Shown: positions 1 to 5,719 of the stretch, piece after piece | How the letters are laid out: each line of letters starts with the position of its first letter | Position numbering within the stretch: the stretch's first letter is position 1 | Assembly (NCBI GenBank): GCA_028875085.1 | Contig: JAPPFU010000105.1 | Location: 1 to 10,232, forward strand | DNA from: Chloroflexota bacterium | Lineage (GTDB): Bacteria > Chloroflexota > Dehalococcoidia > Lucifugimonadales > Australimonadaceae | Direction: 5' to 3' | Length of the DNA: 10,232 nt | Notes under the pieces: model-generated | Told to the model about the DNA's origin: nothing | What the model saw: the letters and a program-made list of their open reading frames with translations, nothing else | Databases searched by the model: none | Translations under genes and position numbers: made by a program

Positions 1-1
1 C

Positions 2-268
2 GACTACCCCGGCGTCGGCCCGGAGCATTCGTGGCTCAAGGACACCGAGCGCGCGGAGTACGCAGCCGTAACGGACGCCGCGGCGGTGGCGGCGCTGCGC
101 CTGCTCAGCGAGACGGAGGGCATCATCCCCGCGCTGGAGTCGGCCCACGCCATCGCCTACGTGGTCGATACGCTCGCGCCGTCGCTGGCGGGAAGCCAAT
201 CGGTGCTGATCAACCTCAGCGGCCGCGGCGACAAGGACCTGGGGACGATTATGTCCCTCGACGGCTAA
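2..268 (+). CDS. trpB: Tryptophan synthase beta chain, C-terminal part (5' end outside window)
   Basis: The last 88 residues of the PLP enzyme that condenses indole with L-serine to give L-tryptophan, the final step of tryptophan synthesis in the cytosol. The frame is open from the window edge and ends with TAA at 266-268. Recognisable stretches are YPGVGPEHSWLKD near the start, EGIIPALESAHA (the Glu corresponds to Glu350 of the Salmonella enzyme, near the active site) and LSGRGDKD near the end (its Ser corresponds to Ser377, which contacts the PLP ring nitrogen). The chain ends normally just after GTIM, so the 3' end is intact. The PLP lysine and the Gly-rich phosphate loop lie upstream of the window. 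No trpA follows; the next gene is nuoA after 156 bp on the same strand. Identification is secure; whether trpB is cotranscribed with the nuo genes is unknown. Confidence 0.95.
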   Translation, partial: DYPGVGPEHSWLKDTERAEYAAVTDAAAVAALRLLSETEGIIPALESAHAIAYVVDTLAPSLAGSQSVLINLSGRGDKDLGTIMSLDG

Positions 269-283
269 GCGCGTCCCTTCCCC

Positions 284-310
284 GTTCATCCTGAGGGAAC
301 TCGAAGGACG
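284..310. repeat. Intergenic hairpin element of the CCTGAG...TCGAAGG type
   Basis: Shortly after the trpB stop, TCCTGAG (289-295) faces CTC (300-302) and AGGA (305-308) across a GGAA loop (296-299). This makes a 7-bp stem with a 2-nt bulge (GA, 303-304). The core (CATCCTGAG, a short loop, CTCGAAGGA) resembles a dispersed intergenic repeat that I remember from many environmental GC-rich genomes, including Chloroflexota. Only one copy is in this window, so its repetitive nature is recalled rather than seen. It could act as a transcript-end hairpin for trpB, but no T-run follows. Confidence 0.4.
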
Positions 311-313
311 CAT

Positions 314-330
314 GGGCGCGGGGCGCGCCC
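314..330 (+). terminator. GC-rich hairpin between trpB and nuoA, possible weak terminator
   Basis: GGGCGCG (314-320) and CGCGCCC (324-330) are perfect inverted copies around a GGG loop, giving a 7-bp all-GC stem. It lies 45 bp after the trpB stop and just before the candidate nuo promoter, where a terminator would be expected. No T-tract follows (the next bases are GCGTTGACC), so classical intrinsic termination is doubtful. In such GC-rich DNA a stem like this can also occur by chance. Confidence 0.3.
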
Positions 331-333
331 GCG

Positions 334-362
334 TTGACCTGCGGCGGGCTCGGTGATGTGAT
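334..362 (+). promoter_or_regulatory. Candidate sigma70-type promoter of the nuo operon
   Basis: TTGACC at 334-339 matches the -35 consensus at 5 of 6 positions. After a 17-nt spacer, TGTGAT at 357-362 matches the -10 consensus at 4 of 6. Transcription would start near 369, leaving a leader of about 55 nt before the nuoA ATG at 425. This is the only reasonably AT-containing stretch in the 156-bp gap, which supports it. Nothing shows which sigma factor or regulator acts here. Confidence 0.4.
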
Positions 363-424
363 ACGGTCAACGGGCCGCTTGAGAAGGCGGAGCGCACGGG
401 CGCTCGCCGGCGGCTCTAGCGCTT

Positions 425-796
425 ATGCCATCAGCCGGCTACGCCACCGACTGGATTGCCATCGTTCTGGCGGGAGCGGTGGGGTTCGCGGCCATCGTGG
501 GGATGTTCGCGGCCTCGCGCTTGCTTGCGCCGAGGCGCCCCTCCGCGAATAAGGCCATCCCTTACGAATCGGGCATCCGGCCCGAACCGCTTGGCCGCTC
601 GCAGTTCAACGTCCGCTACTACATCTTCGCCATCCTGTTCCTTGTGTTCGACGTGGAGGCGGTGTTCCTGTTTCCCTGGGCAGTGGTCTTCCTCGACACG
701 GCGGCCTACGTGTTCTACGCGATGCTGCTCTTCATCGCTGTGCTGCTGTTCGGCGTCGCCTACGCGTGGCGCAAGGGGGTGTTGGAGTGGCGCTAG
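425..796 (+). CDS. nuoA: NADH-quinone oxidoreductase subunit A
   Basis: A 123-residue membrane subunit (homologue of mitochondrial ND3) that packs against NuoH and joins the membrane arm to the Q module. Three hydrophobic segments are visible, at about 9-31, 64-88 and 92-114. Between the first two is the family loop with IPYESG (45-50) and PEPLGRSQFNVRYY. The signature FDVEAVFLFPWA follows, with the conserved acidic pair Asp76 and Glu78. Length is normal for the family. ATG 425 is the only sensible start: an in-frame TGA lies at 380-382 and no other start codon lies between. There is no strong Shine-Dalgarno sequence just upstream (GGCGG at 409-413 is the nearest). It is the first gene of the operon. 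Its last 10 bases overlap the start of nuoB, which suggests translational coupling. Confidence 0.95.
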   Translation: MPSAGYATDWIAIVLAGAVGFAAIVGMFAASRLLAPRRPSANKAIPYESGIRPEPLGRSQFNVRYYIFAILFLVFDVEAVFLFPWAVVFLDTAAYVFYAMLLFIAVLLFGVAYAWRKGVLEWR

Positions 797-1401
797 AGCC
801 TGACAAAGGGCAACCGCTGCCGCTGTTCGTTCCCGACCGCTGGGAGCGCCCGCGCGAGGGGCGCTTCCTTGACAGCGAGGAGGGCGGCAACCTAACGGAG
901 GGCAAGGGCAACCGCCCCGCGCCCAACGCGCTCTCCGCCGCGCCCGGCGTCATCACCTCGACGGTGGACCAGCTAGCGTCGCTGGCACGGCGCAACTCGC
1001 TGTGGACGCTCTCCTTCGGGTTGGCGTGCTGCGCCATCGAGATGATCTCGACGCACATGGCGCACCACGACTTCGACCGATTCGGCGTGGTCACCTGGCC
1101 GTCGCCGCGCCAGTCGGACGTGATGATCGTGGCGGGCACGGTAGTGAAGAAGATGGCCGAGCCCATCCGCCTTCTCTACGAGCAGATGCCCGACCCTAAG
1201 TGGGTCATTGCCATGGGCACGTGCGCGACGAGCGGCGGCCCCTACTACCGCTCCTACAGCGTCGTGATGGGCGTCGATCACGTCGTGCCCGTCGACGTCT
1301 ACGTGCCGGGCTGTCCGCCCCGCCCGGAGGCGCTGATGGACGGCCTGATGAAACTCCAAGAGAAGATCAAGCGCGACGCCAAGGAGCGCCCGCGTGAGTG
1401 A
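787..1401 (+). CDS. nuoB: NADH-quinone oxidoreductase subunit B (N2 cluster subunit)
   Basis: A 204-residue Q-module subunit (PSST/NDUFS7 homologue) that carries the terminal [4Fe-4S] cluster N2, which passes electrons to quinone. The four cluster ligands are present: Cys81 and Cys82 in GLACCAIEM, Cys146 in MGTCATSGG and Cys176 in VPGCPPRPE. FDRFG, SPRQSDVMIVAGT and PVDVYVPGCPP are also family hallmarks. The GTG at 787 is preferred because AAGGGGG (773-779) sits 7 nt upstream. A GTG at 766 would add seven residues without a comparable ribosome site. The first 55 residues or so are a variable, charged extension ahead of the core, which begins near GVITSTVDQL. Trp104 stands where most relatives have Arg in the RASPRQ or RPSPRQ motif. 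The gene overlaps nuoA by 10 nt and nuoC by 8 nt. Confidence 0.95.
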   Translation: MALEPDKGQPLPLFVPDRWERPREGRFLDSEEGGNLTEGKGNRPAPNALSAAPGVITSTVDQLASLARRNSLWTLSFGLACCAIEMISTHMAHHDFDRFGVVTWPSPRQSDVMIVAGTVVKKMAEPIRLLYEQMPDPKWVIAMGTCATSGGPYYRSYSVVMGVDHVVPVDVYVPGCPPRPEALMDGLMKLQEKIKRDAKERPRE

Positions 1402-1963
1402 GCAGGAGCGCCCGTCCGGGGAGGAATCCGCCGCCCAGGCGGAGCAGCCCGCGCCGCGCCCCCATCGCGGCCCGCCCATCGAGACGGCGGACGAGACGTT
1501 GAGCGAGCGCGGCGAGGCCACGGCCAAGCGCCTCGCCGCCGCGCTCGGAGCCGACGCCGTTGCCGCAGGCGGACGCGGCGAGACGCCGTGGGCGCGCGTT
1601 GAACCATCCGCCCTGGAGCGGACGCTGCGCCGCTGCCGCGACGACGACGCGCTGCGCTTCGACATGCTCCATTGCCTGTTGGCCGTGGACTACGTTGAGC
1701 GCATCGAGTTGGACTACGTGCTCGCGTCGGTCGCCCACAACCGCAAGGCCATCATTAAGGTTGACCTGCCGCCCGACGCGCCCAGCGCGCCGACCGCGAC
1801 GCATCTGTGGCAGGCGGCGGCGTGGTACGAGCGCGAGGCGCACGACCTGTTCGGCGTCGTCTTCGACGGCAACGACGACCTCGCGCCCCTGCTGCTCTTC
1901 GAAGGGTTCGAGGGGCGCCCCGGTCTCAAGTCGTTCCCCCTCCACGAATACGAGGAGTATTAG
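1394..1963 (+). CDS. nuoC: NADH-quinone oxidoreductase subunit C
   Basis: A 189-residue Q-module subunit (30-kDa/NDUFS3 homologue) without cofactors that supports NuoD. The family signature WYEREAHDLFGVVFDG lies at about 144-159, followed by EGFEGRPGLKSFPL, the usual ending of the domain. It is a separate gene, not fused to nuoD as in E. coli. The GTG at 1394 overlaps the nuoB stop by 8 nt, typical of coupled genes. It gives an N-terminus of about 35 residues rich in Glu, Pro and Ala with no family similarity. An in-frame TTG at 1499 (residue 36) could be the true start, leaving 154 residues, but its upstream GGCGGACGAG is a weak ribosome site. The stretch after the signature (NDDLAPLLL) lacks the arginines common in other NuoC proteins at that place. 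Confidence 0.93.
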   Translation: MSEQERPSGEESAAQAEQPAPRPHRGPPIETADETLSERGEATAKRLAAALGADAVAAGGRGETPWARVEPSALERTLRRCRDDDALRFDMLHCLLAVDYVERIELDYVLASVAHNRKAIIKVDLPPDAPSAPTATHLWQAAAWYEREAHDLFGVVFDGNDDLAPLLLFEGFEGRPGLKSFPLHEYEEY

Positions 1964-1988
1964 CGGCGTGGAAGGAACCGCCGCGCCT

Positions 1989-3101
1989 ATGAGCGCAGAA
2001 CCGCAGACCGGCGTCGTCGACATGATGTTGAACATGGGGCCGCAGCACCCTGCGACCCACGGCGTCTTCCGCATGGTGTTGTCCATCGACGGCGAGCGCG
2101 TCGTCGGCGTGCGCCCGCACATCGGCTACCTGCATCGCGGCTCGGAGAAGCTGAGCGAGCATGAGTCCTACGGACAGGTCATCACCCTTTTCGACCGCCT
2201 CGACTACGTGTCGAACCTGAACAATGAGTTGGTGTTCGCTCGCGCGGCGGAGGAATTGATGGGCGTGGAGGCGCCGGAGCGCGCGCAGTACATCCGCACC
2301 ATCCTGTGCGAGTTGAACCGCGTGGCGAGCCACCTGCTCTTCATCGGCACCTACGCCCTGGACGTCGGCGCGATGACGCCGGTCATGTACACCTTCCGCG
2401 AGCGCGAGCGCGTCCAGAACCTCTTCGAGCACGTCACCGGTGCGCGGATGATGCACAACTACTTCCGCATCGGCGGCGTGAAGGAGGATGTCCCCGGCGA
2501 CTTCGCCGAGCGTGTCCGCAGCGTCGTAAGACATCTGCGCGAGGGCGTGGAGGAGACAGACAGGCTGTTGACCTTTAACGAGGTCTACCTGGCGCGGACG
2601 CGCGGCGTGGGCGTCATCAGCGCGGCGGACGCCGTCTCGTGCGGACTGACGGGGCCGTGCCTGCGCGGCAGCGGCGTCGCCTACGATGTGCGCAAGGCGT
2701 ATCCCTACGAGGTGTACGACCGCTTGGAGTTCGACGTGCCGGTGGGCGAGTTCGGCGACTGCTGGGACCGCTACTGGGTGCGGCTGCAGGAGTGCTACGA
2801 GTCGCTGCGGATGACCGAGCAGGCGTTGGAGCAGATGCCGGACGGCCTCGTGATGGCGCCCGGCCGCCGCATCGCCCGGCCGCCCAAAGGCGAGGCCTAC
2901 GCGCATGCCGAAAATCCCCGTGGCGACATCGGCGTGTTCCTGGTCAGCGACGGCACGGACAAGCCGTACCGCGTGAAGGTGCGCCCGCCCTCCTTCTGCA
3001 ATCTGGTGGGCTTGGAGCGGATGATGGATGGTGCCTACGTCGCCGACGCGGTGGCCATCCTCGGCTCGCTGGACATCGTGCTAGGCGAGGTGGACAGGTG
3101 A
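1989..3101 (+). CDS. nuoD: NADH-quinone oxidoreductase subunit D (quinone-binding 49-kDa subunit)
   Basis: A 370-residue Q-module core subunit that forms the quinone-reduction site with NuoB. Near the N-terminus is GPQHPATHG, with His20 and His24; the second corresponds to the quinone-headgroup His38 of Thermus Nqo4. It is followed by YLHRGSEKL and FDRLDYVSN, where Tyr73 corresponds to quinone-binding Tyr87 of Thermus. CELNRVASHLL, RERERVQNLFEHVTGARMMH and the C-terminal ILGSLDIVLGEVDR are all standard. The CxxC pairs of [NiFe]-hydrogenase large subunits are absent, so this is a complex I protein and not an energy-converting hydrogenase. ATG 1989 was chosen. An in-frame GTG at 1968, with GAGGAG (1952-1957) 10 nt upstream, would add seven residues and cannot be excluded. 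It lies 25 nt after nuoC and overlaps nuoH by 4 nt. Confidence 0.96.
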   Translation: MSAEPQTGVVDMMLNMGPQHPATHGVFRMVLSIDGERVVGVRPHIGYLHRGSEKLSEHESYGQVITLFDRLDYVSNLNNELVFARAAEELMGVEAPERAQYIRTILCELNRVASHLLFIGTYALDVGAMTPVMYTFRERERVQNLFEHVTGARMMHNYFRIGGVKEDVPGDFAERVRSVVRHLREGVEETDRLLTFNEVYLARTRGVGVISAADAVSCGLTGPCLRGSGVAYDVRKAYPYEVYDRLEFDVPVGEFGDCWDRYWVRLQECYESLRMTEQALEQMPDGLVMAPGRRIARPPKGEAYAHAENPRGDIGVFLVSDGTDKPYRVKVRPPSFCNLVGLERMMDGAYVADAVAILGSLDIVLGEVDR

Positions 3102-4234
3102 TCGACGTGCGGGACGTGCTCTACGTCGCAGTCGGCCTGTTCGCGCTCTTCAACGGGTTGATGGTCGTTACGCTCTCGCTCGTGTGGTTGGAGCGCAAGT
3201 TCCTGGGCCGCCTCCAGGGCCGCGTCGGCCCGACGCGCGTTGGGCCGTTCGGGCTGCTGCAGGCGGTGGCGGACGCGGTGAAGTTGCTTATGAAGGAGGA
3301 CGTGTCGCCGGGGCCGGCAGCGCGCGTCATCTTCTACGCCGCGCCGCTCCTCGTGTTCGTGCCCGGCTTTGTAGTCTGGCTCACCATCCCCTTTGCGCGC
3401 GACCTCGCGGTGCGGAACCTTGAGTTGGGCATCTTCTTTTTCATTGCCTTCTCCGTGTTGAGCATCGTGGGGCTGGTGCTGGCGGGGTGGTCGTCGGCGA
3501 GCAAGTACGCGGCGCTGGGGGGCTTCCGGTCGGCGGCGCAACTGGTGTCGTACGAGATTCCCATCATCATGACGTTGCTCGCCGTGGTGGTCGTCGCGGG
3601 GACGATGAATATCGCCGAGGTGGTCGAGGCGCAGGCGAGCGCGCCGTACGCCGCGCTCCTGCCCCTTGCCGCGGCTGTGTTCCTGCTAGCCGGCATCGCG
3701 GAGGTGGGACGCACGCCCTTCGACATCTACTTCGCGGAATCGGAGGTAGTGGGCGGGCCGTTCGTCGAGTACAGCGGGGCGCATTGGGCGGTGTTCTTCC
3801 TGGCGGAGTACGTCAACACCTTCGTTATCGCCGCGCTTATGGCGCTGCTGTTCCTCGGTGGCTGGCGCTGGCCATTCGGCGCAGACCTTCCACCCGCGGC
3901 CGGAGTCGCGCTAGTGCTGGCCAAGACCTACGCCGTCGTCCTGGTCATCTTCTGGCTGCGCGCCACCTACCCGCGCCTGCGCATCGACCAACTGATGTCG
4001 CTCGGGTGGAAGGCGCTCATACCCTTGTCCTTCGCGGCGGTGCTCATCGCGGCGGCGCAGCAGTTCTACGGATGGCCGGTCTGGTCGCTCACTGTCCTTT
4101 CGGTCGCCATCTTGGCCGTGCCCGCCGTGCTGCAGGTGCGCTTGCAGCGCCAGCCGGCCATGGAGCGCGCGCGCCGCTACGCGCGCCGAGCCATCGCGGA
4201 ACGGGCGCGCGGAACCGGAGAGGCTGTGCGATAG
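3098..4234 (+). CDS. nuoH: NADH-quinone oxidoreductase subunit H (quinone-channel membrane subunit)
   Basis: A 378-residue integral membrane subunit (ND1 homologue) that holds the entrance of the quinone chamber and links it to the proton-pumping arm. About eight hydrophobic segments are seen. Hallmarks in order: ERKFLGRLQGRVGPTRVGP (32-50), the DAVKLLMKED loop, GWSSASKYAALGGFRSAAQ (130-148), AEVGRTPFD (201-209), FAESEVVGGPFVEYSG (212-227) and RATYPRLRIDQLM (288-300). Glu202, Glu214, Glu216 and Glu224 match conserved acids of ND1, but Phe212 replaces one usually conserved loop glutamate. A basic, Arg-rich tail of about 30 residues follows the last membrane segment. The GTG at 3098 lies inside the nuoD stop (GTGA), with GAGGTGG (3087-3093) just upstream. 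Direct succession of nuoD by nuoH means nuoE, nuoF and nuoG are missing here. Confidence 0.95.
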   Translation: MIDVRDVLYVAVGLFALFNGLMVVTLSLVWLERKFLGRLQGRVGPTRVGPFGLLQAVADAVKLLMKEDVSPGPAARVIFYAAPLLVFVPGFVVWLTIPFARDLAVRNLELGIFFFIAFSVLSIVGLVLAGWSSASKYAALGGFRSAAQLVSYEIPIIMTLLAVVVVAGTMNIAEVVEAQASAPYAALLPLAAAVFLLAGIAEVGRTPFDIYFAESEVVGGPFVEYSGAHWAVFFLAEYVNTFVIAALMALLFLGGWRWPFGADLPPAAGVALVLAKTYAVVLVIFWLRATYPRLRIDQLMSLGWKALIPLSFAAVLIAAAQQFYGWPVWSLTVLSVAILAVPAVLQVRLQRQPAMERARRYARRAIAERARGTGEAVR

Positions 4235-4235
4235 G

Positions 4236-4325
4236 ATGGAGCGCATGCACGATTGGCTGAGCCCGGCGCGACGCCTCCCGGCCGCCGCCGCCAACCGCCG
4301 GACGCTGGGGTGGAGGGCGCCATGA
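4236..4325 (+). CDS. Possible 29-residue leader ORF bridging nuoH and nuoI
   Basis: A small frame begins at ATG 4236, one base after the nuoH stop codon, and ends with TGA at 4323-4325, so it overlaps the nuoI ATG as ATGA. The peptide is rich in Arg and Ala (it begins MERMHDWLSPARRLP and ends TLGWRAP) and resembles nothing I know. GGAGAGG (4217-4223) lies 12 nt upstream, a rather long spacing. Its value may be in carrying ribosomes across the 87-nt gap rather than in the peptide. It could equally be chance in GC-rich DNA. Confidence 0.2.
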   Translation: MERMHDWLSPARRLPAAAANRRTLGWRAP

Positions 4326-4864
4326 TCTCAGGACTGTTGGGCCTGCTGACCACGCTGCGCTGGCTCTTCCGCAAGCCGGTTACGGCCCACTACCCCAAGC
4401 AGCACCTGCCGGTGCAGGAGCGCTACATGGGTTTCCCCGCGTTGTTATGGGACGACACGGCGGCGGAGCCCTTCTGCACGGGGTGCATGGTCTGCGTCCG
4501 CGAGTGCCCGACACAGTGCATGTCGGCGCAGATGCACGACAACCCTAAGTTCGCGTCGGGCGAGAGCCACCGGCGCAAGATCATCCAGACCTTCGAGATC
4601 AACCTCAACCGCTGCATCCTGTGCGGCATCTGCGTGGACGTGTGCGCCTTCGACGCCATCGAGATGTCCTACGAGCACGAGCTTTCCAGCTTCTCGCGCA
4701 CGGGCGCGCGCGCCGACCTGGGCTTGCTGCTCGAGCTGGGGGGGCGCTACACGGAGACGACGCAGTGGCAGGCGACGAACCCGGAGAAGAACGTGGCGAG
4801 CGTCGCGCTCGCCAAGCGTGCGGCGGCCAAGACGCAGGCCGGCGAAGCGGAAGGCAAGGCGTAA
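4322..4864 (+). CDS. nuoI: NADH-quinone oxidoreductase subunit I (two [4Fe-4S] clusters)
   Basis: A 180-residue ferredoxin-like subunit (TYKY/NDUFS8 homologue) whose two [4Fe-4S] clusters pass electrons to N2 in NuoB. The first motif is Cys52-x2-Cys55-x2-Cys58-x3-Cys62-Pro. The second is Cys98-x2-Cys101-x2-Cys104-x3-Cys108, followed by Ala109 where Pro is usual. An amphipathic N-terminal helix (about residues 4-16) fits membrane-surface anchoring. A C-terminal tail of about 60 residues follows the second motif, beginning DAIEMSYEHE and ending Ala- and Lys-rich. ATG 4322 is preferred because GGAGG (4312-4316) lies 5 nt upstream. A TTG at 4253 in the same frame would add 23 residues of Pro/Arg-rich, non-family sequence. 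With no NuoEFG in the operon, NuoI is the likely entry point for electrons from an outside donor. Confidence 0.95.
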   Translation: MISGLLGLLTTLRWLFRKPVTAHYPKQHLPVQERYMGFPALLWDDTAAEPFCTGCMVCVRECPTQCMSAQMHDNPKFASGESHRRKIIQTFEINLNRCILCGICVDVCAFDAIEMSYEHELSSFSRTGARADLGLLLELGGRYTETTQWQATNPEKNVASVALAKRAAAKTQAGEAEGKA

Positions 4865-4865
4865 G

Positions 4866-5363
4866 GTGGCGCTCGCGGCCTTCTACGTCTTGGCGCTCGT
4901 AACGCTCGGCGGCGCTATCGGCGTGGTAACGGTGCGCAACATCATCCACGCCGCCCTCTTCCTCCTTGTAACGCTGGGAGGGGTGGCGGGCTTCTTCGCT
5001 CTCCTCTACGCCGAGTTCCTCGCCCTCGCCCAGGTGCTCATCTACAGCGGCGCGGTCGTCATCGTCATCTTGTTCGCGCTGATGCTGACGCGCCGGGGCG
5101 AGGTGGAGTTGATGGACGAGCACCGCCGCTGGCCGGTCGCCGCCGCCGTTAGCTTCGGCCTGTTCGCCGTGATGGCCGCCGCCTTCATCGCAGACGCGGC
5201 GCGCTATCAGGCCGACGTCCGCAGCAGCGTAAGCCTCGACGCCTTGGGTGCCGTCCTGTTCGAACGCTGGGCCGCGCCCTTCGAGATTGCGTCTCTCGTG
5301 CTCCTCGTCGCTCTGATTGGCGCCATCGTCATCGCCCGCTCGGGCGGGAGGGACGAAGGTTGA
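4866..5363 (+). CDS. nuoJ: NADH-quinone oxidoreductase subunit J
   Basis: A 165-residue membrane subunit (ND6 homologue). Five hydrophobic segments are visible, at about 2-20, 26-46, 50-72, 88-108 and 136-156. The best-conserved block, YAEFLALAQVLIYSGAVVIVI, is the third segment, where complex I structures show a pi-bulge coupling quinone chemistry to pumping. The last segment begins PFEIASLVLLVALIGAIV, also typical. The GTG at 4866 starts one base after the nuoI stop and has AAGG (4856-4859) 6 nt upstream. An earlier in-frame GTG at 4818 lies inside nuoI and would add 16 charged residues unlike the family N-terminus. The 3' end overlaps nuoK by 4 nt. Confidence 0.93.
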   Translation: MALAAFYVLALVTLGGAIGVVTVRNIIHAALFLLVTLGGVAGFFALLYAEFLALAQVLIYSGAVVIVILFALMLTRRGEVELMDEHRRWPVAAAVSFGLFAVMAAAFIADAARYQADVRSSVSLDALGAVLFERWAAPFEIASLVLLVALIGAIVIARSGGRDEG

Positions 5364-5665
5364 CGCTGCTGCACTTCGAGTTGCTGGGCGCGGCGCTCTT
5401 CTGCTTGGGGCTGTACGGGGCGCTGGCGCGTCGCAGCGCCGTCCTGGTGCTTATGAGCATCGAACTGATGCTGAACGGCGTGAACGTGCTGCTCGTCGCC
5501 TTCGCCGCCTACGGCGTGCGGGACAACGCAACGGGGCTGGTCATCGCCATCTTTGTCATCACCATCGCCGCGGCGGAGGTCGCGCTGGCTATGGCCATCG
5601 TCCTGCGCCTCTTCCGCAGCCGCGGGTCGGTCAACGTCGACGAGATTGACGCGCTGAGGGGTTAG
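5360..5665 (+). CDS. nuoK: NADH-quinone oxidoreductase subunit K
   Basis: A 101-residue membrane subunit (ND4L homologue) with three transmembrane helices, of normal length. The two membrane glutamates essential for proton transfer in E. coli NuoK (Glu36 and Glu72) are present as Glu35 in LMSIELMLNGVNVLL and Glu73 in ITIAAAEVALAMAI. The TTG at 5360 overlaps the nuoJ TGA as TTGA, and GGGAGGG (5346-5352) is 7 nt upstream, which makes this unusual start codon convincing. A 54-nt gap to nuoL follows. Confidence 0.94.
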   Translation: MTLLHFELLGAALFCLGLYGALARRSAVLVLMSIELMLNGVNVLLVAFAAYGVRDNATGLVIAIFVITIAAAEVALAMAIVLRLFRSRGSVNVDEIDALRG

Positions 5666-5670
5666 AGGCG

Positions 5671-5715
5671 ATGCGGCGCACGGCAACCGGACGGCGAAAC
5701 GGAGCGGCGGGCTAG
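5671..5715 (+). CDS. Possible 14-residue ORF bridging nuoK and nuoL
   Basis: A tiny Arg-rich frame (begins MRRTATGRRN) starts at ATG 5671, five bases after the nuoK stop, and ends with TAG at 5713-5715, four bases before the nuoL ATG. AGAGG (5664-5668) is only 2 nt upstream of the ATG, too close for efficient initiation. It is noted because it fills the second of the two internal gaps in the operon, but support is weak. Confidence 0.1.
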   Translation: MRRTATGRRNGAAG

Positions 5716-5719
5716 CGGC

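Noticed and set aside
766..786. GTG 766 as the start for nuoB
   Set aside because: It lies deeper in nuoA and has no ribosome site; GTG 787 has AAGGGGG 7 nt upstream.
4253..4321. TTG 4253 as a longer start for nuoI
   Set aside because: It adds 23 Pro/Arg-rich residues without family likeness, and ATG 4322 has a well-placed GGAGG.
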